A DNA stretch of 64,000 bases from positions 62,001 to 126,000 of the forward strand of contig NZ_AORV01000035.1 in assembly GCF_000350485.1 (NCBI RefSeq), in the 5' to 3' direction. The DNA comes from Ruminiclostridium cellobioparum subsp. termitidis CT1112 (lineage in GTDB: Bacteria > Bacillota > Clostridia > Acetivibrionales > DSM-1351). The position numbers and the translations under genes are program-made. Numbering within the stretch: the stretch's first letter is position 1; the number at the start of each line of letters is the position of its first letter. Below, one piece after another: positions 1 to 8,700 of the stretch. A model generated the notes under the pieces. That model was given only the letters and a program-made list of their open reading frames with translations. It was not told the DNA's origin and ran no database searches.

Positions 1-2169
1 GGAATCCGTTGCTTCGGATACTTTATGCTGATTTTCTCCCTCGGCATGATTGTATGTGATTTTTTCAACCTGCTTTTGGTCATGATCCTGTATCTGGTTT
101 AAGTAACCCCAGGAGTCATAAAAATATCTCATTTTACCGCCCATGGGATCTGTAACTACCGACAGCCTGTTACTGCTGTCATACTCATATTTGACAACCC
201 TGTTTTCAGGATCAGTTATATTGTCTATAAAACCGTTGGTGTTATATGATATTTTATATTCCCTGCCTACAGTATCTGTTACCTTTGTAATCTTACCCGT
301 ACTATTCACAGTTATATTTACCGAATTTCCGTTTCTGTCCTCCATTTTTACAAGGTAACGGTCGGTATTAAAGGTATACTTATACTGGTCCTTTGAAGTC
401 AGGGTATATGTACCGTCTGTATTTTTTACAAATTTACTTCGGGATTCCTCAGGTTCATATACACTGCCGTTTAATCTGAATCTCTCCACACTTCCATTTG
501 GTAAAATTACATCAACAACATTTGTACCATCAACGTAACCCTCAAAACCAAAAGTCCAGCCGCGGCCCATTGGTGTATTTTTATCACTGCGGGAATTGTA
601 GGTTCGGGATATGTTCACCTGGAAACCCGGCGCAGGTACACTCATATCATTCACTGTAAATGAGAAGTTTCCTGATGCAGGATTCACTCCTGATTCACCA
701 TAGTGCAGTTTTTCCTTTATCTTCGCCAGCTGGTCCATTGTATACCAGGTATCAATATTGCCCCCCTGTTGTCCTCCCGGAACAGTACTGTTGTCATTCC
801 CCGGCCCGGTGTATGTATCGGCGGCAGGCTTAGTATTTGTCAGTGCAGCATATGCATCCACCCTACCACCTGATGAAACCTTCCCGCTCAAATTGGTACA
901 AGGCACCACATTATCTTTTATCCGTTGAGAAATTTGTGTAATAGACAATGCCGGCAGATAGCTTTTTAAAAGAGCTGCCGTGCCTGTTACAAATGGAACA
1001 GCCGCCGAAGTTCCTGTAAAGTAGTCATATGCATTTCCGGGTGTTGTACTTAATATGTTTACTCCAGGTGCAGCAACATTTATTTTACTTCCATAGCTCG
1101 AATAGGGTGAAAGTACGCCTTTGCTGTCAATAGATGCAACCGACAATACATTCGGTATATCAAAGCATGCAGGATAAACAGGTGATACTGCCACATCAGC
1201 TCCCCTGTTGCCGGCTGCGCACACAAAGAGAATACCGCTGTTTACCATTGTATCTTTAAGAGCAAAATTGTCGTCTGTTCCGCCAAAACTACAGTTCATA
1301 ATCTTGACGCCCATTTTCATAGCATATTCAATTGCATCAATTACATCACAGGTATAACCCCAGTTTCCATTGATGAATTTTAAAGGCAGTATTTTTGCTT
1401 TCGGAGCAGTACCACTGATACCTTCACTGTTGGATGCAGCTGCAAGTATACCGGCTGTATGAGTTCCGTGGAAGTCCAATGTTGCATCATCAAACACTGT
1501 ATTGTCATTATGTACGAAATCCCATCCGTTAACGTCATCTATGTACCCATTTTTATCATCATCAATACCGTTACCCGGTATTTCACCTATATTTACAAAG
1601 ATATTATCTTTTAGATCCTTATGATTTATGTCCACTCCGGTATCCATCAGGCCGATTACCACATTTGCACCCTGATTGAGATTCCAGGCATTAACAGCAT
1701 TTATATCCACACCTGATCTTCCAAGCTGACCTTCTGTTTCCTGTCCATTGTTCTGAAGACCCCATTGGTTTTGGAACATAGGATCGGCAGGAGCGGCCAT
1801 TATTTCCAGCTTGTAGTTGGGCTGCGCAAACAAAACATCCGGGTCCTTTTTAAGTTCTTTTACCACTTTATCAATATCATCATTTTTATCTATCTCAAGC
1901 AGTTCTATCTTACTTTTGTCATACTTCTTTTTAGATTTGAACTTTTTAACCTTAACATTCTTTGTCAGAGTGCTTTTTACTTTGTCTTCCCTACCGCTGT
2001 TCTTGTATTTAACCAGAATTTCCGTTCTTTCATAGTGTTCAACCACAGTTGGTTTATTAACTTTTTCCTTTTCAGCAGCAAAAGTTATTCCAGGAAAATA
2101 TATCAGCGTATTCGTTATTATGAAGGACACTACCAGAATTTTTGCTATAATGTTTCTGAATTTCTTCAT
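1..2169 (-). CDS. Subtilisin-like S8 protease fused to RHS/YD-repeat region (3' end cut by window)
   Basis: Secreted serine peptidase of the S8 (subtilisin) family continuing into an RHS-type region. My translation from the ATG at 2169 gives a signal peptide (MKKFRNIIAKILVVSFIITN...ITFA), a propeptide of about 100 residues, then the catalytic domain with D176 (GLMDTGVD), H234 (DFHGTHTAG) and S388 (FTGTSAAVP). A Gly/Pro/Gln-rich linker follows near residue 450, then a DUF6531-like segment (VNPASGNFSF...ISRTYNSRSDKNTPMGRGW) and the start of YD repeats (VKYEYDSSNRLSVVTDPMGG). The frame is open to base 1, so at least 723 residues are present and the C-terminus is outside. The start is supported by AGGGGTGG about 9 nt upstream. 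It lies 15 bp after the Fn3 protein gene on the same strand, so the two are probably co-transcribed. Whether the tail carries a toxin or only wall-associated repeats cannot be seen. Confidence 0.9.
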   Translation of the reverse strand, partial: MKKFRNIIAKILVVSFIITNTLIYFPGITFAAEKEKVNKPTVVEHYERTEILVKYKNSGREDKVKSTLTKNVKVKKFKSKKKYDKSKIELLEIDKNDDIDKVVKELKKDPDVLFAQPNYKLEIMAAPADPMFQNQWGLQNNGQETEGQLGRSGVDINAVNAWNLNQGANVVIGLMDTGVDINHKDLKDNIFVNIGEIPGNGIDDDKNGYIDDVNGWDFVHNDNTVFDDATLDFHGTHTAGILAAASNSEGISGTAPKAKILPLKFINGNWGYTCDVIDAIEYAMKMGVKIMNCSFGGTDDNFALKDTMVNSGILFVCAAGNRGADVAVSPVYPACFDIPNVLSVASIDSKGVLSPYSSYGSKINVAAPGVNILSTTPGNAYDYFTGTSAAVPFVTGTAALLKSYLPALSITQISQRIKDNVVPCTNLSGKVSSGGRVDAYAALTNTKPAADTYTGPGNDNSTVPGGQQGGNIDTWYTMDQLAKIKEKLHYGESGVNPASGNFSFTVNDMSVPAPGFQVNISRTYNSRSDKNTPMGRGWTFGFEGYVDGTNVVDVILPNGSVERFRLNGSVYEPEESRSKFVKNTDGTYTLTSKDQYKYTFNTDRYLVKMEDRNGNSVNITVNSTGKITKVTDTVGREYKISYNTNGFIDNITDPENRVVKYEYDSSNRLSVVTDPMGGKMRYFYDSWGYLNQIQDHDQKQVEKITYNHAEGENQHKVSEATDS

Positions 2170-2184
2170 TAAATGCGCCACCCC

Positions 2185-5100
2185 TTACTGTATTATATAA
2201 GTAATTGTTGAATTACCATCTTTCTTAGCCTTGAAAGTAATACTGTTTACCACACCTGACCATACCTGCCACGATTGTGCCGAACCTGCCTTTATGAAGA
2301 CTATTGTTCCTGATGTCAGTTGCTTTACTGTTATGTCTGTTCCAGATACATCACCTTCAACAGTGTCCATCTTTGCCGTCAGTCCGCATAAGTCAATCAC
2401 TTCAAAATCATCAGTGTTATATTGGATTGTAAAGGTATATTTGTCAAGGTCCTGTATGTTTACCGCCGTCAGCACAAGGTCAAACTCTTCCCCCTGGACC
2501 GAATTAATTTCATAGGTCTGCACTGAACTTAAGGTTATTGAGGTTTTTGTTTCACTCCATTCACTGTATCCTGATATGTTTTTGGTTCTTACCCTGTATG
2601 TATGACTTGTATCTGGTGTAAGTCCGGTATGCAGATAGCTTGTCCCTGTACCAGTATTTATCACTACCCCATCAACCTCTATTTCATATTCTTCTGCTCC
2701 TGTCACCTTGTCCCAGGTTACAAGTATTGATGTCATGTTTCCTGAGGTTACAATGTTTGTTGGCGTTGCAGGTCCTTCAGGCAGCGTCGATACTACAAAT
2801 ATATTGCTCCAAGTTTCTTCGCCCGAGCTGGTTTGTACCCTTACACGGTATTTGTGCTCTGATCCCGGAATCAATCCTGTTGAATTGTATGATGTTCCGG
2901 TTACATTTGAGGTTAATGTTCCATCCACTTCTATATCATAGGAGTTTGCCCCATCCATGGGATTCCACATTACTGTTACAGCCGTTTTCTTAACTAATCC
3001 CGATACATTAGGTGCATTCCCTGTTGTAAATTTTGTGGACTGACTTATTGGTATACTCCAGTTGCTTGTCCCACTTTCATTTACCGCTCTAACTTTTATT
3101 GTATGCTGTGTATTTGGTGTAAGGCCTGTTAAGGTATATGTAACCGGTACTGTTGAACTTTCAGCAGCCGTAATAGCAGAACCTGTTGTTATCCCTATCA
3201 CAGAATCAATTGTAGTTGGTAAGGCTGATATAGCTGACGCTGTTGTTACTGAAGGAAACTCAATGAACTTTAACCCTGAATTTGAGATCTTAAATACGTC
3301 TGATATTATTGATCCATCAAATTCTATATCGTAGGTAGTTGCTCCTGGAACAGAGCTCCAGTTTACTGTGATTGATGCTTCATCAGATGCTGCCGTTATA
3401 TTCTGAGGTGTCTGTAACCCGTATGTTGTTACTGTCAACGGCTGAGTCCACTCACTGGTTTCAGTTGCTTTTCTTGCCCTTACCCTGTAAGTATGGTTGG
3501 TGTTCGGTGTAAGTCCGTCATGTATGCAGCTTGGTTCCATTCCATTGTCTATTATTGTTCCGTCTATTTCCACATCATAGCCTTCTGACTCAGGTACTGC
3601 ATCCCAGGTTAATGCTACTGATGTGTCATTGGCATTTACCTTGAAGTTTGAAGGTGTTCCAAAAGCATTGGTGAGTGTGTTGGATACTATCATGCTGCTC
3701 CATTCACTGACTTTGCCGCCTTTTTTTGCTCTCACTCTATATTTATGAGATGTGCCTGGTGTCAGGTTGCTGTGTGTATATGTTGTTCTGTTGCTATTGT
3801 CAAAGGTTATTCCGTCTACTTCTATATCGTAACCGGTCACTCCGTCTACCGGATCCCATGAGACAGTTATTTTATTTAATGAAGGTGTTGCTGCTATATT
3901 TACTGGTACAGGTATTGTATCTACTAATGTTGTAGTATTTACATAGCTGCTCCACTCACTCTTTCCTCCCGGATTTATACTTCTTACACGGTATGAATGA
4001 TGTGTCCCAGGAGCAAGACTGTTGTGTATATAGCCTGTACTTGGTCCGTTGTTTACCAGTACTCCATCCACTTCTATATCATAGCCGGTTGCTCCGGGAA
4101 CACTGTTCCAAGTCACTGTTACAGAAGTACTTAATGGTATAGTGTTAAGATTCTGAGGTATATCCGGCGAAGCAGGCAGCGTTGATTTTGATATCTCAGC
4201 ACTCCAGTTTCCCGGTCCTCCGGCATTCTTCGCTCTTACCTTGTATTTATGGGGTGTTCCAGAATTAAGGTTTCTATGTGTATATGTAGTTGAAGTTCCA
4301 TTATCAATTGTTATTCCATCTGCTTCGATATCGTAGCCTATTGCTCCATTTACAGCATCCCAGGATACCGTGATAGTTCTATCAGTAGCTGTTGCAATTA
4401 TATTTGCAGGTGAACCCGGAGGTGCAACAAGAGTTGTACCTGTGACAGCAGAACCTAATGAAGTTTCAATATTCTCAAGATTTCTTGCCTTAGCACTGAA
4501 GGTATATGTACTATTTGTAGCTAAACCTTTAACAGTAATTATTTTTTTACCTATCCCTGGAAATCTAATCCACACAGGTGATACCGTGAGAATACCTTCC
4601 TGTGTAACATATTGACTGCTATTTACTTTTACCATGTAATCTGTCCCTGGATGATTGACATCCAGAGATTCCAAATCAAGTGTGTTTGAAGAAATATTAT
4701 TTACAGAAAGTGAAGGCACTTCAGCCTTGGTGTAGATTGTCCGTGTTGCAGATGTTATATGTAATGGGTCGACTGAATCTCTCACCTCAAAGTTAATATA
4801 AAAAGGATAATTCGGAGATAAATTACTTAAAGTATATGTCGGTGATAGTATCCAGCCTGAGGATGTACCATTGCAGGAATATCTATACCCTCCAACTTCG
4901 GAAACACTGTCAGTAGCTGAAACCGAAATTGTTACAGTTTTAGTCGTTGATGATGTCGTGATAGGACCTAATATGGGTGCAGATTTATCCACTTTAAAAT
5001 TAACAATGTAATTTATGTCCGGTAATCCGCTTTGACAGAAAACTGTAAATTTAATTTTATGGTCTCCTTCTGTTAATGTACTCATATCAATGGGATTTAC

Positions 5101-5436
5101 ATTGTTAAAGACAACTTTCTGTTCTTTTGCAGCCTTTGAAACAACTATCTGAGATCTTGGTGAAATCTCTGAATCAAGATAATATCTAAACATCAATGTT
5201 TCATCTTCCAAGTTAGCAATAGTTATATCGGGATAGTAACTTTTATTATGTTCAGTAAGTATTGAATTTTGGCTAGGTGATGAATTAACTACTTGTGGAC
5301 TGGCTGCCTCAGCCCTACCTCCAAGCTGAATAATGCTTTTATATGAAGAATCAAAAGAAAAGTTAATACCCGAAAATACTATGGCCATAGCTAATAATAC
5401 CGCCCACAATTTTTTACACCTATTTTGTAAAAACAT
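2185..5436 (-). CDS. Secreted protein with seven tandem fibronectin-III domains and a cohesin-like C-terminal domain
   Basis: A 1083-residue exported protein with no recognisable catalytic domain. Residues 1-45 form a signal peptide ending AEAA. Residues about 50-335 are divergent beta-sandwich material (Ig/Fn3-like). From about 336 to 970 there are seven Fn3 repeats of about 84 residues sharing the core W(D/N)xVxGxxGYDIEVDG...YRVRxxNxxGxSEWS. The fifth repeat carries an insertion of about 45 residues rich in Ala, Ser, Thr and Ile. Residues about 975-1083 (GEEFDLVLTAVNIQDLDKYT, then FTIQYNTDDFEVIDL) resemble the cohesin/CBM-like jelly-roll fold, but no dockerin is visible. Such proteins usually act as surface adhesion or scaffold parts. 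The neighbouring protease-RHS gene follows after 15 bp, suggesting that the two exported proteins work together; that is inference. SD AAAGGAGAG precedes the ATG. Confidence 0.85.
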   Translation of the reverse strand: MFLQNRCKKLWAVLLAMAIVFSGINFSFDSSYKSIIQLGGRAEAASPQVVNSSPSQNSILTEHNKSYYPDITIANLEDETLMFRYYLDSEISPRSQIVVSKAAKEQKVVFNNVNPIDMSTLTEGDHKIKFTVFCQSGLPDINYIVNFKVDKSAPILGPITTSSTTKTVTISVSATDSVSEVGGYRYSCNGTSSGWILSPTYTLSNLSPNYPFYINFEVRDSVDPLHITSATRTIYTKAEVPSLSVNNISSNTLDLESLDVNHPGTDYMVKVNSSQYVTQEGILTVSPVWIRFPGIGKKIITVKGLATNSTYTFSAKARNLENIETSLGSAVTGTTLVAPPGSPANIIATATDRTITVSWDAVNGAIGYDIEADGITIDNGTSTTYTHRNLNSGTPHKYKVRAKNAGGPGNWSAEISKSTLPASPDIPQNLNTIPLSTSVTVTWNSVPGATGYDIEVDGVLVNNGPSTGYIHNSLAPGTHHSYRVRSINPGGKSEWSSYVNTTTLVDTIPVPVNIAATPSLNKITVSWDPVDGVTGYDIEVDGITFDNSNRTTYTHSNLTPGTSHKYRVRAKKGGKVSEWSSMIVSNTLTNAFGTPSNFKVNANDTSVALTWDAVPESEGYDVEIDGTIIDNGMEPSCIHDGLTPNTNHTYRVRARKATETSEWTQPLTVTTYGLQTPQNITAASDEASITVNWSSVPGATTYDIEFDGSIISDVFKISNSGLKFIEFPSVTTASAISALPTTIDSVIGITTGSAITAAESSTVPVTYTLTGLTPNTQHTIKVRAVNESGTSNWSIPISQSTKFTTGNAPNVSGLVKKTAVTVMWNPMDGANSYDIEVDGTLTSNVTGTSYNSTGLIPGSEHKYRVRVQTSSGEETWSNIFVVSTLPEGPATPTNIVTSGNMTSILVTWDKVTGAEEYEIEVDGVVINTGTGTSYLHTGLTPDTSHTYRVRTKNISGYSEWSETKTSITLSSVQTYEINSVQGEEFDLVLTAVNIQDLDKYTFTIQYNTDDFEVIDLCGLTAKMDTVEGDVSGTDITVKQLTSGTIVFIKAGSAQSWQVWSGVVNSITFKAKKDGNSTITYIIQ
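2521..4440 (-). repeat. Tandem Fn3-coding repeat array (7 units of about 250 bp)
   Basis: Seven successive units encode the same Fn3 core, and similarity is visible at DNA level. Segments equivalent to 'tctatatcatagccggt', encoding YDIEVDG, recur about every 250 bp. One unit (about 3060-3370) is longer because of an in-frame insertion. Confidence 0.8.
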
Positions 5437-5482
5437 ATTTTTCTCTCCTTTTTTAATTTTAAAAAATACTATTTATAGTATA

Positions 5483-5511
5483 AATTTACATTTTTGTATA
5501 TACACTGTCAA
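5483..5511 (-). promoter_or_regulatory. Predicted sigma-A promoter of the Fn3/protease-RHS operon
   Basis: On the minus strand TTGACA (5511-5506) is followed after 17 bp by TAAATT (5488-5483), about 47 bp before the start codon at 5436. The -35 is perfect and the -10 matches 4 of 6. The rest of the 5437-5742 gap holds only the terminator at 5661-5707. Confidence 0.55.
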
Positions 5512-5660
5512 CCACCCATATTAATATTGTTTAGTCTTGAAGAATTATTTTCTCTATCCCGTTCCAAGAAATATTTACTTATCAAATTCAATGTAAATCG
5601 AGAGTCAGTACAAAATATTTATTACAATTGAACCAATATCACTTTGCCTATATGGTTATT

Positions 5661-5707
5661 AAAAAAGAACTGCCCTTAAAACCCATAATTCACAGTCTTA
5701 AGGACAG
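5661..5707 (-). terminator. Rho-independent terminator of the SLH xylanase gene
   Basis: On the minus strand the stem CTGTCCTTAA (5707-5698) pairs with TTAAGGGCAG (5679-5670), with one mismatch and an 18-nt loop. It is followed by TTCTTTTTT. It lies 36 bp after the xylanase stop codon. Confidence 0.8.
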
Positions 5708-5742
5708 TCAGATCAGAAAATGTTATAAAGTATTAAAACTCA

Positions 5743-8700
5743 TTAATTTATTGTATTGTTGCTTAGCAATGAATGTAAAACAATTGCAAATTTTCCTCTG
5801 CTGCAATTAAATTTCGGATTGAGCTGAGTGCTTGTGCCATCTTTTATTATTCCTGCTTCTACAAGCTGCTTAACAGCATTCACAGACCAGTCGGACAGCT
5901 TATTCTCGTCGCCAAAGCCCTTATATTCTGTCACAGCAGTACCTGTTGCCGGCAACTCACCAAGGTATTTTTTCAAATTGTATACCAAGGTGTACAGCAT
6001 TTCACGGGTTAGCGGTGCATCAGCATCAATCCTGTTATAGCCCACTCCGCCGGTGAGACCGATTTCCCTGGCTTTTGCATAATATCCTGCAAATTCGCCT
6101 GCGGCATCCGAGAAATTATCCTCCGGCTCTGCAAGAGGCTTGATGTCATATGCTTTCATAAGCATTACTATGGCCTCTCCACGGGTTACAGTATGTTTCG
6201 GGTCAAAGCCGGTTCCCGTTGCAATCTCTCTGGCACCGAGATAAGTGACTGCATCATAGTAGCTGTCAGTTGATTTTACATCTGAAAAACTTATCTTGTT
6301 ATAGCCTACGGCAAATTTTGAAAAATGCGCTGTTATGAACTCAATAGTTCCGTTATGATAATATCCCCTTACAGGAATCAAGCTGTTACTGCTGTCAATG
6401 TAATAAACCAGGACGGCATTAGGATCTTCATCCTGTTTAAGTGTATAAGGAATACTTACGCTTACCGTACTGCCATTAAAATCAGAAATTTTTGTGCCGC
6501 CCCTGGATACGGTAAATTCAAAAACAGGGCGGTCGGCTATTCTGTCAGCCGCATCGGACGGTATAGCGGACAAATCGGCAGCTGCAACTTTTGAAATTTT
6601 TATTTCAATTGTGCCTGTTCCCGTTTCCGAAATTGTTTTCATAGCCCTGCTGTCAAACAAAAGTTCACCAATGCCTGCGGAAACCTTAATTGAAGCATTC
6701 CCGTCAGCTTCTAAAATCTTACCTAATGTATCTGCCGGAAGTTCAAGAGTTACAGCATCGGCATTTGAAGGTACATTAACTGCAAGTAAGACTGTCGGCT
6801 TTACACCGTCCTTAATTTTGCTTAGATCTTTCAAAATATCTTCTACCGTTTTGTCGGTAACTTTAACATTTGCACTTCCATCAGCATTCACAGCAGCAGT
6901 TAATTTTACTGTCACATTGGATTCTGCCTTTGTACCTGCAGCCGGAGTGCTATTATCTGAACTGCCGGAGTTGCTTCCGCCGCCCGATCCGGTGTTTGAG
7001 CTGCCGGAATTGCCTGGATTGCTCGGGTTATCTGGATTGCCTGGTTCTCCTGGTTCACCGGAGTCGCCTTTGCCTGTAAGAGTAAGTACACCAAAAACCG
7101 AGGTATCCTGATAACCTGAACCTGATTGATCATTCCAGGCCGCTACACTCTGGCGCGCACTATTTTGAGCATCATTGACCTGAGTGTCAAAACCGATCCT
7201 TATACCGTTTGCCGGAGTTAAAGTTTTAAACGGTATCTTCATTTCAACAGTATAATTAGTTCCTGATACCCTTGCAGCCGATTCAAAGCCTTCGGATATG
7301 CTTGCAGGATTAAAGGAGGTCTCGTTGTCAAAGTTTACTCTGTATTGCCCGTCATCCTCCTGATAAAATGGAGTTTTACCGTTGTTCTCATCCACAAAGA
7401 CTTCTACCGAGTCCTGTTCATATGCATTTATGCTGCTTTTATCAAGCTGCTCATCACTAACCTGAACCAACACATACAGATTACTGTCATCCCAGAGAGT
7501 CCTGGCAGTACCTGTAGCTCCCTGCCATGCCATCTGATACTCATTAATTGCCAGTGCAGGCGCATTACTCCATATTTGATCTATAGTACCGTCTATGACA
7601 GGAGTGCCAAAGTTAGCTGTTGATTGTTTTGCACCTACCGGTGTGGTGGGTTGATGTTCCGACATATATTTATCAGGATCAATCGCACCATAATATGCCA
7701 GTTTGGCTTGCAGATTCCTGTCAAACAGTAATGGATTCTGGGACGACCTCCAGCTTGTGCCGTCATCCATTCCCCATATTGTAACACGTTCGATATTCGC
7801 AGCATGGGCTTTAAAGATTTTAAACAGCTGCGCATACAAATAGCCCTGAGCTTCAGCAAGCTTTTCCGAGAGCTGTGAGTTTTCTCCTGCGGTAATATCA
7901 AGTTCCGTTATGCTTACTTCCACGCCCAGAGAGATAAATCTTTCCAGTGACAGCTCAACATTTAAAGGATTTGTTTGTATGTTGTAATGTCCCTGCATAC
8001 CAATCCCGTCAATCAGGAGTTTGCCAGGATGCGTTTCAGCGTACTTTTCGTTGATTTCTTTTACCATGTTATAAATAGCTTGTGATTTCTTTTGATTATC
8101 TTCATTATAATCATTATAATAGAGCTTTATATTCCAATCAGGATGTGCATCCAGAACTTCTCTGGCAGCTAAAAATGCCAGCTCAACGTAATCCGGCCCG
8201 ATAGCCTTCCCCCACATTGAGTCATTACGCAGAGAACTCCTCCAATCTGACGGATTGGATGGATTGTCACCCATTGCTTCATTTACTACATCCCAGGATA
8301 TAACCTTGTTACCGAAGTGCTCAACAACGGTTTTTATATGAGTTGTCATATTTTGGAGAGCTTCTTCACGAGGAAGGGGTACCTTATTGCCACTTCCATC
8401 TGTAGCGGTATTCATCCATTCACCGGTCTGCTGATGCCATACCAGTACGTGTCCATGCATTTTTATTCCCTCTGACAGTACTTTATCAACCATTGTATCT
8501 GCTGCTGCAAAAGTATAGTTACCCTTTGTAGGCTGCAGACTGCCTGGCTTCATATCATTTCCTGCAGTTGCCGAATTATTATGCATCTTAAGAAGTTCAA
8601 GCCTTACTCCGCTGAGATCCTCTCCTGATATTGCATTTCCGATTAAGAATTCATCCTTATATGCATCTTTAACAGGTACAAGATCCTTTTGTATTTCAAT

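Noticed and set aside
2521-4440. The regular 250-bp periodicity as a CRISPR-like or satellite array
   Set aside because: The period is protein-level: it encodes Fn3 domains with codon-level drift and an open frame.
6494-7111. A 205-codon plus-strand frame antisense to the surface xylanase
   Set aside because: It lies wholly over the repetitive linker and spacer of the xylanase, has no SD, and its composition mirrors the Pro/Ser/Gly codons on the other strand.
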